Position numbers and translations under genes: made by a program
Notes under the pieces: generated by a model
Told to the model about the DNA's origin: nothing
The model's input: only the letters and a program-made list of their open reading frames with translations
Databases searched by the model: none
Part shown: in pieces, positions 45,381-54,081 of the stretch
Position numbering within the stretch: the stretch's first letter is position 1
Layout: every line of letters starts with the position of its first letter
Source of the DNA: Bacteroidales bacterium
GTDB lineage: Bacteria; Bacteroidota; Bacteroidia; Bacteroidales; P3
Assembly: GCA_017449525.1 (NCBI GenBank)
Contig: JAFTFL010000012.1
Location: forward strand, 57,458-121,457
Length of the DNA stretch: 64,000 nt
Reading direction: 5' to 3'

Positions 45381-46529
45381 TTATCGTGCCGAGTAAAACA
45401 GTAGGGTGCCTGTTTGTGGGTCGAACAATGCTTGTCGACATCTAATAGGGAGCCGCACCGTGGGGCCGTTCTGTAGGATATCTACTTGTTGTTCCCAAGT
45501 GTGGTCGCCAAACGTAAGACTGATGGTGGTTGGCTCAGGAATGCGATATTTTATGGAGTGCCGTTCGGTGTATCCCAGTCTGCTGCTTCGGGTTGCATGG
45601 TATTTGTGTATACGTGCCACAGTCTTCATCTCGCCACTTGGTTGCTGTGAGCACCACAGCGTGTCCACGTCGGTAGGCATTTGCTTCTGGTTGGACTGAA
45701 CTATGCCAATGCTGGGGGAGAATAGGAGTAGGGGGTACTCGTCCTCATTGTCCATTGAGGTGGGGTCTACCACGATGGTTACGGTATCCAAGTGGATTAC
45801 ACCACGAAAACGTGCTATGTATGCAGATAGTTCGGCCTCAATCTTGTCGAGTAGCAGGGTGAGTGTCCGAGGGTCGAGTGGTGTCTCTTCTTCACCGTTT
45901 AGCAGTTGCATCCTGCGATGCTGCAACTCTTCAATACGACGGGCTGCCTGCTGCGCTTGACTTCGCAGTGATCTGTGGTCGCGCATGGCCACAATTTTCG
46001 AGGGGCGGCCAGGTTGGTCGTGGCGTGTGTAGAAGGTGTCGGCGCGGTTGTACGTAGCATCAACGCTTCCTTTGAAGTCGGTGGTACCAGCGTGTGCAGA
46101 CCCCGCAGGCGCAGGTGAAACAGGGGAACTGGGTGCGGCATCGGTTCGGAAACCGATGGCTTGCAGCAGGTGCCTACTATTGGTCTGCATGCTGCTGCGA
46201 AGGGGGGTAACCCAATAGTAGCCCTTCGGGTCGGCTACGGTGGTGGTGGTTATCTTGATGTCGCGTATGCTGTTTGGAATTGGGGTGCTGTCTGTGTCGC
46301 CGAGCATCTCCTCGGCAAAGGCGGCGAAGTCGGCCTGCGAAAGGTCTTGACTTGCTGTGATGACGGTTATGCGCAGTTGGGTGAGTGGCAGTGCATAGAG
46401 CATGCCTCCCGACACAGACGCTTGCGATTGCTTGTTGATGGGCGTGACCTTGAATGAGGCGCAACTGCTGACGAGGAGTGTCAGCAGAAGACTGGCGGCT
46501 ATGTATCTCTTGTGTGGATGGGGGTGCAT
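45381..46529 (-). CDS. DUF4831 family lipoprotein
   Basis: 382 residues. The lipoprotein signal peptide ends LLTLLVSSC. The mature part contains MLYALPLTQLRITVITASQ, GYYWVTPLRS, FYTRHDQPGRPSKIV and a central helical stretch LRSQAQQAARRIEELQHRRM. The pattern fits DUF4831, a Bacteroidetes family of unknown function that I recall being found near rnz. The start lies 10 bp after the symporter stop, so the two are co-transcribed. A role in the envelope is implied only by the signal. Confidence 0.8.
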   Translation of the reverse strand: MHPHPHKRYIAASLLLTLLVSSCASFKVTPINKQSQASVSGGMLYALPLTQLRITVITASQDLSQADFAAFAEEMLGDTDSTPIPNSIRDIKITTTTVADPKGYYWVTPLRSSMQTNSRHLLQAIGFRTDAAPSSPVSPAPAGSAHAGTTDFKGSVDATYNRADTFYTRHDQPGRPSKIVAMRDHRSLRSQAQQAARRIEELQHRRMQLLNGEEETPLDPRTLTLLLDKIEAELSAYIARFRGVIHLDTVTIVVDPTSMDNEDEYPLLLFSPSIGIVQSNQKQMPTDVDTLWCSQQPSGEMKTVARIHKYHATRSSRLGYTERHSIKYRIPEPTTISLTFGDHTWEQQVDILQNGPTVRLPIRCRQALFDPQTGTLLFYSAR

Positions 46530-46539
46530 AGTGGTGGCT

Positions 46540-48036
46540 TTAATGATTAGGAGCGGAATCTGACGGTGGCATCGCTTGGGTGGTCGGTGTGCTACACAAG
46601 AGTAGGCCGATGTAGGTCAGTAGTCCGTTGATGAGCAATATCTCGAAACCTATCTGGTAGCCTGCAAACCAGTCGGGCGACTTCGCCTTCAGAATGTAGC
46701 ATAGCATTGGGCTGACAACGGCAATGAATGGTACGGCCTTGTCGTGCACAGTCCTCTTGGAAAAGAGGCCGAATGCGTAGAGGCCGAGCAGCGGCCCATA
46801 GGTGAAGCCTGCTACATCGAACAGTGTGTCGATGAGCGACTGTGTGTGAAAAGGCCGGAAGGCTATGATGACCAGTAGGTACAGCAGAGCGAAAGCGATG
46901 TGTGCTGTTTTGCGAATGCGAGTTTGACGCGCTTCGCTCCATCCACGCTTGTCGAAGTGTAGAAAGTCGAAACAGAAGGTGGTTGTGAGGGCGGTCAGTG
47001 TGCCGTCGGCACTGGAGTAGCCCGCTGCCACCATGCCCAGCACAAATACGATGGCTGTAAACTGGTTCAGCGAAAAGGCTATGGTTGGGAATATCTTATC
47101 GGCTTGCACCTGTCCAGCCGCATTGGTGGGCAACTGCATTCCCGTGTTGGCGGCATAGTATATGAGGGCGGCGCCAAGCGAAAGGAACAGCACGTTCACC
47201 ACAATGAACAGCAGGCTGGAGGTCATGACGTTCTTTTGCGCATCGCGAAGTGTTTTGCAGGTGAGGTTTTTTTGCATCATGTCCTGGTCGAGTCCCGTCA
47301 TGGTGATGGTGATGAAGGCACCAGCCAGTATTTGTTTCCAATAGTACTTGGGGTGCGCAAAGTCGGTCTCGAACATGCGGGTATAGCCACCTTCGGCTGC
47401 ATGTTTCATCAGTTCACCGAACGACATGTTCATATTGCGCAGCAGTGCCACCACCGTTACCACGGCCGCCAAAATGAGGAAGGTCGTTTGCAACATGTCG
47501 GTCCACACCACGGTTTTTAATCCCCCCTTGAGGGTGTAGAACAGGATGAGTACTATGAATATGACGGCGGGTATCCAGAACGGAATACCCCAACTGCTAA
47601 AGACAAATTCGTAGAGCACGTACACCACCAAATACATCCTCAGCGCAGAGCCCATGAGGCGCGACAGGACAAAAAACAAAGCCCCTGTACGCTCAGAATG
47701 AATGCCGAAGCGCTGTTGCAAGTAGGTGTAGATAGAGGTGAGTTGCAGTCGGTAGTAGAGAGGCAGCAGTAGCAGCGCAATGACGGCGTAGCCGATGACG
47801 TAGCCAAACACCAAGGGCATATAGGTGAATTGGCCGTAGTATACACCGCCAGGCACCGACATAAACGTGACGCCCGATAGTGATGCTCCAATCATGCCGT
47901 AGGCCACGACGAACCACGGTGAGCGTCGGTTGCCACGAAAAAATGAGTCGTTGTCTGCTTTGCGCGAGGTGAGCCACATGACGCCGAATAGCAGCGCCGT
48001 GTATGCAAGAAAACATAGCAGAATGCTTTGTTCCAT
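46540..48036 (-). CDS. Sodium:solute symporter (SSS/SLC5 family)
   Basis: 498 residues with about 13 membrane helices. Family landmarks: FRGNRRSPWFVVAYGMIGAS near the start, GVTFMSVPGGVYY, the central GLDQDMMQKNLTCKTLRDAQ (about 252) and VLGMVAAGYSSADGTLTALT (about 338) with the conserved sodium-site serines. The substrate is unknown; the family moves sugars, amino acids, vitamins or sialic acid with sodium. It heads the operon with the DUF4831 gene and rnz. A -7 box lies about 270 bp upstream, giving an unusually long leader. Confidence 0.9.
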   Translation of the reverse strand: MEQSILLCFLAYTALLFGVMWLTSRKADNDSFFRGNRRSPWFVVAYGMIGASLSGVTFMSVPGGVYYGQFTYMPLVFGYVIGYAVIALLLLPLYYRLQLTSIYTYLQQRFGIHSERTGALFFVLSRLMGSALRMYLVVYVLYEFVFSSWGIPFWIPAVIFIVLILFYTLKGGLKTVVWTDMLQTTFLILAAVVTVVALLRNMNMSFGELMKHAAEGGYTRMFETDFAHPKYYWKQILAGAFITITMTGLDQDMMQKNLTCKTLRDAQKNVMTSSLLFIVVNVLFLSLGAALIYYAANTGMQLPTNAAGQVQADKIFPTIAFSLNQFTAIVFVLGMVAAGYSSADGTLTALTTTFCFDFLHFDKRGWSEARQTRIRKTAHIAFALLYLLVIIAFRPFHTQSLIDTLFDVAGFTYGPLLGLYAFGLFSKRTVHDKAVPFIAVVSPMLCYILKAKSPDWFAGYQIGFEILLINGLLTYIGLLLCSTPTTQAMPPSDSAPNH

Positions 48037-48616
48037 GATATGGTATGGGAAATGAGGTTTTCGAACTTTGATTATGAGTCTATTGTCTGTGCAATCCCAA
48101 ATGAGAGTTGGCGGTGTAAATGCTCTTCGCTTGCTACGCTTCGCAGGGCGAACTGGCTCTTTTGTGGGGAGAAAGATGTGTGCTTACGTAGGGGACTTTC
48201 CTGGGTATATGAAGCGGTTTGCATAGTGAATGCGAGCGTTTGTAATGGGATTGTTGCCGTGTTTTTCTGCCGTTTTGGTGAGTAATATGTAGTACAATAC
48301 AGATGCAAAGGTACTAAAAAAAACAGAGTTTCATGGGGCTACGGGTATGGGTGGCGTGCTTCGGTATGCGATGGATTGCGGCGCGCACCGTTGCCTGAGG
48401 CTGTACGGGTGGTCGGAGGCTGAACTGTGGTGGCAGTGGGTGCTGCTGTGCATGTCAACTTGTGACTATCAGGAGTTGCAGCGCAATAAACTGTACTTTT
48501 TGTCGTTTTGTGCGCAAGTTTCGGTTCGAAAGAGTGGTGTGCGGGGGAATGCAAGGTGGAGCTCCGAACTTGAAATAGTAAGACAAGTGATCAATATATC
48601 AAACAAGTAATCAGCG
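48037..48616. other. Divergent intergenic region with a minus-strand -7 box
   Basis: No coding frame is convincing. On the minus strand TACCTTTGCA (box 48306-48313) would start a transcript near 48299, leaving about 260 nt of leader before the symporter ATG at 48036. No known riboswitch was recognised. No clear TAnnTTTG box was found for the plus-strand gene at 48617. Confidence 0.4.
48306..48313 (-). promoter_or_regulatory. -7 box for the symporter-DUF4831-rnz operon
   Basis: Minus strand TACCTTTG followed by CATC, perfect to TAnnTTTG; the closest downstream minus gene is the symporter. Confidence 0.5.
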
Positions 48617-49399
48617 ATGAAGACAAGGTACATAGCCATACTGGTGTTGGCCGTTGCGCTTGGGTCGGCAGTGTCGGCACAGAAATATTCAACCGATGCA
48701 CAGATTGACGGCTACCGTGGACAGGTGAAAATGGTGGAGCAGACCACCTACGAGGCATCGGTGTCTCAGGATGCCATGGTGCACGGCGATGTGCTGGAAC
48801 GTTTGCGCACGGAATACAATAGCAAAGGGCTGCGGCGCAACATGAGTTATCTATCAACTGAGGACAGCTTGATATTTCGCACCCGCTATAAACACGATGG
48901 GTTCGGATTGACCACGCTGGAGCAGATTGTAGACCCGGCCGAGAAGATAATAGGCCGCACCTATTATTTATATGACGCGAAGAATATTCTGACCGAAAGC
49001 TATGTGGAGGACGAGGAACGGCAAACGGAGAATCGCATCCTCGTGAAGTACGATGCTAAAGGGCGCGTAAGTGCACGGTCGTACAACGACGCCTTCAACA
49101 ATGTCTACAAACGTGAGTACTACACGTATGGTGCCGACGGCAATGTGAGCACCACCGTGGTCTATGATGCCGAGGGCACTAAGGTGCAAGAGTGGAGGTA
49201 CGAGTACGATGAGCATGCACAACCAGTGTCGCAGACTCTATATGATTATACAGAACAGGAGCCAGAGGTGTTCTTTAGCCTCTATAAATATCGGTATGAT
49301 GACCAGGGAAACTGGATTCAGAAGGTAGAATACGAACTGGAGGGGGCGAGTGCCCGTCCTACCTACATCACAGAGCGCCGCATCGAGTACTTCAAGTAG
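48617..49399 (+). CDS. Secreted protein with YD-like repeats
   Basis: 260 residues. Its Sec signal peptide (YIAILVLAVALGSAVSAQ) is followed by repeated short beta units: TRYKHDGFGLTTLEQIV, TYYLYDAKNILTESYVED, VKYDAKGRVSARSYND, YYTYGADGNVSTTVVYD, YEYDEHAQPVSQTLYD and YKYRYDDQGNWIQKVEYE. Each has the aromatic-x-Y-D/G-x-x-G-N/K pattern of YD/RHS repeats, but there is no RHS core or toxin domain. It may be a small beta-solenoid at the cell surface; the function is unknown. It is monocistronic, with a good terminator. Confidence 0.75.
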   Translation: MKTRYIAILVLAVALGSAVSAQKYSTDAQIDGYRGQVKMVEQTTYEASVSQDAMVHGDVLERLRTEYNSKGLRRNMSYLSTEDSLIFRTRYKHDGFGLTTLEQIVDPAEKIIGRTYYLYDAKNILTESYVEDEERQTENRILVKYDAKGRVSARSYNDAFNNVYKREYYTYGADGNVSTTVVYDAEGTKVQEWRYEYDEHAQPVSQTLYDYTEQEPEVFFSLYKYRYDDQGNWIQKVEYELEGASARPTYITERRIEYFK

Positions 49400-49422
49400 A
49401 GAGGTGGTGATGCAGTAATTAT

Positions 49423-49467
49423 ACTCCGGACTGGCAGTCTTCATCTGTCAGTCCGGAGTTTCTTTTT
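49423..49467 (+). terminator. Terminator of the YD-repeat gene
   Basis: Fifteen-base arms (49423-49437 and 49445-49459, one G-U pair) around TCTTCAT, followed by TTCTTTTTG. Confidence 0.9.
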
Positions 49468-49747
49468 GTGCAGTGTTCGGAGATGGCTTCAAGTGAGGGA
49501 ATATGTCGAATGCTGCTGAAATGTGATTTATTTTCTTGATTAGTAGTTGTTTATTTTGTTCTGTCGGAATTGCTGCTTTCAAGGGGTGAAAATTCGATGG
49601 AAAACGACTCTTATAGCCGTACGGAACAATGTAGTACGGCATGGTGTACGATAAGAGAGTTTGATGTATCTGCATATAAAATAGGTCTTTGTGGGATTGT
49701 GATGAAAATAATGAGTGTGTCTGCTTGGTTGTGCAGAAGAAAAGATG
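49468..49747. other. Gene-free gap before the ferredoxin gene
   Basis: Nothing coding is seen. It contains two GTAC-type motifs, AGCCGTACGGAAC (49616-49628) and GTAGTACGGCATGG (49631-49644), related to those in other gaps. It also carries a TTGG at 49725-49728 that fits as -33 element for the -7 box at 49748. Confidence 0.4.
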
Positions 49748-49755
49748 TACTTTTG
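49748..49755 (+). promoter_or_regulatory. Promoter of the ferredoxin gene
   Basis: TACTTTTG matches TAnnTTTG, with TTGG 19 bases upstream as a -33 element. Leader about 25-30 bases. Confidence 0.65.
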
Positions 49756-49786
49756 CAGCGTAATTAATCTATAAAACATCAAGAAA

Positions 49787-49954
49787 ATGGCTTACAAAAT
49801 TTCTGATTCCTGCGTTGCATGCGGTACTTGCATTGACCAATGTCCTGTTGGAGCAATCTCTGAGGGCGACATCTACAAGATAGATGCTGATGCATGTGTT
49901 AGCTGTGGCACATGTGCAGGTGCATGCCCCATGGGTGCAATTGCAGAAGAATAA
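49787..49954 (+). CDS. 2[4Fe-4S] ferredoxin
   Basis: 55 residues, MAYKISDSCVACGTC to the end PMGAIAEE. Two complete cluster motifs are present: CVACGTCIDQCPVGAI and CVSCGTCAGACPMGAI, each CxxCxxCxxxCP, related by internal duplication. This is a bacterial (clostridial-type) ferredoxin carrying electrons in the cytoplasm, for example for pyruvate:ferredoxin oxidoreductase or hydrogenase. It has its own promoter and terminator. Codon use looks like that of a highly expressed gene (few rare codons, A/T-ending), and the leader is short. Confidence 0.96.
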   Translation: MAYKISDSCVACGTCIDQCPVGAISEGDIYKIDADACVSCGTCAGACPMGAIAEE

Positions 49955-50000
49955 ATGAACAGGTAAACAGGGAGCGATTCGCTTCTCTATCGACCCAGCA

Positions 50001-50039
50001 AGGGCTTCGTCATCGATGGCGAAGCCCTTTTTGTTTTTG
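50001..50039 (+). terminator. Ferredoxin terminator
   Basis: Arms AGGGCTTCG and CGAAGCCCT (50001-50009, 50020-50028) around a ten-base partly self-complementary loop, followed by TTTTGTTTTTG. Confidence 0.92.
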
Positions 50040-50261
50040 AATTAATTCCTGAGTGGAGGGTTTAAGATGCCCTGCGACAGGGGGTGAGATGCAGTGCTGT
50101 AGGAGGTCTTATGCCGTACGGAAGAGCCTGTTGTGCTCCACGGCAGTGAAGCCTAAGGCGTACAGCATAGCGAAGTTATAACTGCACGATTTGCTCATTG
50201 GTTGTGCGAGGTGCCATTTTCTGTAGTACGGCTTTGGGGGAGATGCTGTACTGCATTGGAT
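50040..50261. other. Gap between ferredoxin and aquaporin genes
   Basis: No gene seen. It contains TTATGCCGTACGGAAG (50109-50124) and looser relatives near 50157 and 50224, the same motif family as in the gaps at 12.8 and 37.4 kb. Confidence 0.35.
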
Positions 50262-50298
50262 CAAAAGAAGAGGGCAGATTCGTCAGAACCTGCCCTCT
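50262..50298 (-). terminator. Aquaporin gene terminator
   Basis: Minus strand arms AGAGGGCAG and CTGCCCTCT around a 12-base loop, followed by TCTTTTGA. It starts 31 bp past the stop of the aquaporin gene. Confidence 0.8.
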
Positions 50299-50328
50299 AT
50301 GTGTTGAACTACGGTAGAGCGAATACGG

Positions 50329-51042
50329 TTACTTCTCTTTGGGAGCAACGCATTTGTAGCACAGGCCTGCCACGCCAGCACCTACGAGAGGAGCCACGAT
50401 GAAGAGCCACAGCTGGCCACAAGGACTCCAGCCTCCCATAGGAGTGGCGAAGAGAGCTTGGCTGATGGAGCGTGCGGGATTGACGCTGGTGTTGGTCAGC
50501 GGAATGCTAATGAGATGAATGAGTGTCAGCGTCAAGCCTATGGCTAAACCAGCAAACTTGTTGTTGCTGCGCTCGTCGGTTGCACCCAATATCACCATGA
50601 GGAACACGAAAGTGAGCAGTGCTTCCACCAAGAATGCACCGCCTGCACTAATGCTGAGATAGTTCTCGTTGCCCGTAGCGGCTGCAAATTCTGAGCCCCA
50701 TCCGTTGGCAGCGAATACGCCAGTAGAACCCAGTCCTGCAGCATTCCAGATGACGAGCAGCAACGCCGCAGCGATGATGGCACCCACGATTTGGGCAGCC
50801 CAGTAGAGCAGCATTTCGCCCGTTTTCATACGTCCGTTGACCCACACGCCGAACGATACGGCGGGGTTGAGGTGCGCGCCACTGACGTGGCCAATGCCGT
50901 AGGCCATAGCCACTACCGTGAGACCGAAGGCCAAAGCCACACCGAGAAAACCTACGTGGCCGAACAGTGCAGTGCCGCAGCCACCGAGAACCAGCCAAAA
51001 TGTGCCTAAGCATTCGGCCATCAGTTTGTTCTGAATTTTCAT
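50329..51042 (-). CDS. aqpZ: Aquaporin Z (MIP family water channel)
   Basis: 237 residues from ATG 51042; the longer frame adds a polar leader with no similarity. Six helices and both NPA boxes are present: SGAHLNPAVSFG (about 62) and TNTSVNPARSI (about 185). The second box is followed by Arg, as required in the selectivity filter. The filter His is likely in LTLIHLISIPL (about 172), with Phe in AECLGTFWLV, so this is a water-selective aquaporin rather than a glycerol facilitator. It is monocistronic or follows proS, which ends 80 bp upstream on the same strand. Confidence 0.93.
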   Translation of the reverse strand: MKIQNKLMAECLGTFWLVLGGCGTALFGHVGFLGVALAFGLTVVAMAYGIGHVSGAHLNPAVSFGVWVNGRMKTGEMLLYWAAQIVGAIIAAALLLVIWNAAGLGSTGVFAANGWGSEFAAATGNENYLSISAGGAFLVEALLTFVFLMVILGATDERSNNKFAGLAIGLTLTLIHLISIPLTNTSVNPARSISQALFATPMGGWSPCGQLWLFIVAPLVGAGVAGLCYKCVAPKEK

Positions 51043-51121
51043 AGTTGTACCTGTTTTTGTGTTTAAATGATGTGTGTGATTGAATTGAATTGTCGTTGCT
51101 ATAGGTAATAGAGCGTACTTG

Positions 51122-52594
51122 TCAATAAGCTCGAGCAAAGAGGACGCGCTGCTTCGATGGCCTACCTGTCAGGATGCACTTGCCTTCTTCGGGAGCCGAA
51201 TCGAAGGGGATGCAGCGGATGGTGGCCTTGGTGAGTTCCTTGATTTTCTCCTCGGTCTCGGTGGTGCCATCCCAGTGGCAAAGGAGGAAGCCCCCTTTCT
51301 CAATCTCCTCAGTGAACTGCTCCCAAGTGTCGACTTTCCGTGTGTTTTGACGACGGAACTCGTCGGCACGACGGAAGAGAGCGTTCTGAATGTCGTCCAG
51401 TAGTTGAACTATATGGTTTACAATGCCCTCGATAGGTAGGGTTGCCTTATCCAGCGTGTCGCGCCGACACACCTCGCACGTGCCGTTCTCGATATCACGC
51501 TGTCCGATGGCCAAGCGTACGGGAACCCCCTTGAACTCGTACTCGTTGAACTTCCAACCTGGCTTGTACTCTGGACGGTTGTCGTAGGTTACGCTGATGC
51601 CACGTGCTTTGAGCTCGTTGATGATGGGTTCGACCTTGGCGTTAATATGGTTCATCTGCTCCTCGTTTTTTGCAATGGGCACGATGGCTACCTGTATGGG
51701 AGCCAAGCGTGGAGGCAACACTAAGCCGTTGTCGTCGCTATGGGTCATGATGAGAGCCCCAATGAGACGGGTGGATACACCCCATGAGGTTGCCCACACA
51801 TACTCCAGTTGGTTCTCCTTGTTTAGGAACTGCACCCCGAAGGCTTTCGCGAAGTTTTGACCCAGAAAGTGTGATGTACCTGCCTGTAGAGCCTTGCCGT
51901 CTTGCATCATTGCCTCGATGCTGTAGGTGTCAACCGCACCGGCAAAACGCTCGTTGGCCGACTTTACACCCCTTACGACGGGCATTGCCATCCATTGTTC
52001 TGCAAAGGTGGCATACACTTCCTGCATGCGTTTGGTCTCAATCTCGGCCTCTTCGCGGGTGGCATGCGCAGTGTGTCCCTCCTGCCACAGAAATTCTGCT
52101 GTGCGCAGAAACATGCGCGTACGCATTTCCCAGCGTACCACGTTAGCCCACTGGTTGCAAAGAATGGGTAGGTCGCGATAGGACTTGACCCAGTTCTTGT
52201 AGGTGCTCCAGATGATGGTTTCTGAGGTGGGACGCACGATGAGTTCTTCTTCCAGACGGGCTTCGGGGTCAACTACAACCCCACTACCATCAGGGTTGGT
52301 CTTGAGTCTATAGTGGGTAACCACGGCGCATTCCTTGGCGAAGCCTTCCACATGGTCAGCCTCCCGGCTCAGAAACGACTTGGGTATGAAGAGGGGGAAA
52401 TAGGCATTCTGATGGCCAGTGTCCTTGAACATTTGGTCCAGTTGGTGTTGCATTTTCTCCCACAGGGCGTAGCCGTATGGTTTGATAACCATACAGCCTC
52501 TGACGGCAGAGTTTTCGGCAAGCCCGGCTCGAGAGACGAGTTCGTTATACCATTCCGAATAGTTTTCGGAACGCTTTACAAAATCTTTTGCCAT
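51122..52594 (-). CDS. proS: Prolyl-tRNA synthetase (archaeal/eukaryotic-type ProS)
   Basis: 490 residues, the short type without the bacterial editing insertion. Class II motifs: [14 protein letters not shown], motif 2 [20 protein letters not shown] and motif 3 [20 protein letters not shown] (about 280). An anticodon-binding domain follows (about 310-405), then the extra C-terminal zinc-like domain with a CRR near 375 and the terminal LFARAY typical of this type. It charges tRNA-Pro in the cytoplasm. No partner genes share its strand immediately upstream. Confidence 0.95.
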   Translation of the reverse strand: MAKDFVKRSENYSEWYNELVSRAGLAENSAVRGCMVIKPYGYALWEKMQHQLDQMFKDTGHQNAYFPLFIPKSFLSREADHVEGFAKECAVVTHYRLKTNPDGSGVVVDPEARLEEELIVRPTSETIIWSTYKNWVKSYRDLPILCNQWANVVRWEMRTRMFLRTAEFLWQEGHTAHATREEAEIETKRMQEVYATFAEQWMAMPVVRGVKSANERFAGAVDTYSIEAMMQDGKALQAGTSHFLGQNFAKAFGVQFLNKENQLEYVWATSWGVSTRLIGALIMTHSDDNGLVLPPRLAPIQVAIVPIAKNEEQMNHINAKVEPIINELKARGISVTYDNRPEYKPGWKFNEYEFKGVPVRLAIGQRDIENGTCEVCRRDTLDKATLPIEGIVNHIVQLLDDIQNALFRRADEFRRQNTRKVDTWEQFTEEIEKGGFLLCHWDGTTETEEKIKELTKATIRCIPFDSAPEEGKCILTGRPSKQRVLFARAY

Positions 52595-52726
52595 TCGTCT
52601 TATACTTTTTGTTGTGATGTGTCGTTATGTATCGCAATAGAAGCACAACTGTGCCGATATCAAAATGCAAAATTAGAAAAAAAAAGCCACACGGCGTATT
52701 GACGCTTACTTCAAAGGGAATCTCTT

Positions 52727-54001
52727 ATGGTAAAGAAGAACTACAAAAGGGCTTGTGTGTGTGCATTGTTTGCTGCATTCGGGTGCACGTCTATGGCAGG
52801 CTCTTTGGCTTTGGTGGGTAGTGTACGGGATACGAACAAGACTGTAGTTGCTGCCCCAAAACTCGACACTATTATTTCTAAGTCGGAAGATATTGTAGTG
52901 GTAATACAAGGCGAACGGGCGGACACCACCGTTCGCGATACAACGAAGAAAGCCCAGTTGAGCAAGGGCTATTCCGATTTTGAGTATTCGGCTCGTATTA
53001 ATAGATTTCATCGCCCAAGTGGGTACAGTTACTACGACGATTGTTATACTAATATGTATTGGTATACCCACGACCCGTATTGGTGGGGCTCAAGCATTGT
53101 GTCGTTTGGATGGCCGTATTATTACCCCTATGGCTATTGGAGTGTGGGCTTCCATGTGGGTATGTGGGACCCGTTCTGGTATTCTGTGTCATGGGATCCG
53201 TTCTGGGGTTGGTATAGTCCCTACTGGGGCATTGGCTATGGGTGGCCAGTGTATTATGGTTACTATGGCTCTTGTTATGGCTACGGGAGGTTTTCCTATG
53301 GTGGTGGTCCGTGGCAACAAAATACGGGCGGAAGGCCTTTTGACTCGAGAGTGGCTCAGCGTGGTGCGGCAAACACCAGACTTGGATCCCCAGGCTCAAG
53401 TGCACCTCGCCCAGTGCGAGGAGGGAATGTGAATGGTTCGGAAATAGGGCGACGTGGTGGATCGTATGCTGTGCCAGAACGTGGTCAACGCAATGGTGCG
53501 ACAGGGATAGCCGTTGGACGACAAAGTAATAGTGGGGCGGGACGTTATGTAAAGCCTACGGCAGTTCAGAATTTGCGTGAGGCGCAACTGAGCGGACGGA
53601 GCGCGTCGAACCGTGCAGTGTATTCACGCCAGGATGGTTCCAGTCGAGCTATACAGGGATATGTTCAGCCGTCGCACGATGTACGTTCACAAGGCAATGC
53701 CAGTCCATATCGTGTATCTCGTGCGGTTGATAATCAGCGCACTGGTACTATGGCGGTACCCTCTGAAAGAGGCACCATTGGGCGTGGAAGCTCATCGTTC
53801 CGTCAGCCGACATCACCATCTCAGTCATATCGACCCAGTAGTGAGCGGTCCTCCTATGGTGGAAGTTCGCGCACCAGTTCGTCATCACGTTCATCTTTTG
53901 GTGGCGGTGGCGGACGCAGTGGTGGTTTCTCGGGTGGTGGCTCGCACTCCTCTTCGGGTGGTTTCTCGGGCGGCAGTCGTTCGTCAGGAGGCCGTCGATA
54001 G
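52727..54001 (+). CDS. Aromatic- and glycine-rich secreted protein, unknown function
   Basis: 424 residues. The N-terminus is a probable signal peptide or lipoprotein signal (ACVCALFAAFGCTSMAG). A normal-looking stretch to about residue 95 includes TTVRDTTKKAQLSKGYSDFE. A remarkable segment (about 98-200) made mostly of Tyr, Trp, Gly and Phe follows (YWYTHDPYWWGSSIVSFGWP). The rest is a disordered region rich in Ser, Arg, Gly, Gln and Asn, ending in FSGG/GGRSGG repeats. I recall similar proteins of unknown function near proS in Bacteroidetes. It is divergent from proS with about 130 bp between starts. Confidence 0.8.
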   Translation: MVKKNYKRACVCALFAAFGCTSMAGSLALVGSVRDTNKTVVAAPKLDTIISKSEDIVVVIQGERADTTVRDTTKKAQLSKGYSDFEYSARINRFHRPSGYSYYDDCYTNMYWYTHDPYWWGSSIVSFGWPYYYPYGYWSVGFHVGMWDPFWYSVSWDPFWGWYSPYWGIGYGWPVYYGYYGSCYGYGRFSYGGGPWQQNTGGRPFDSRVAQRGAANTRLGSPGSSAPRPVRGGNVNGSEIGRRGGSYAVPERGQRNGATGIAVGRQSNSGAGRYVKPTAVQNLREAQLSGRSASNRAVYSRQDGSSRAIQGYVQPSHDVRSQGNASPYRVSRAVDNQRTGTMAVPSERGTIGRGSSSFRQPTSPSQSYRPSSERSSYGGSSRTSSSSRSSFGGGGGRSGGFSGGGSHSSSGGFSGGSRSSGGRR

Positions 54002-54081
54002 GTGTGAAGTGAAGAAAGATTTGTTTGAATAAGCGCTTTAATTAGATGCGATTGTGGCATATTCGCTACAGTGTAGGATGA

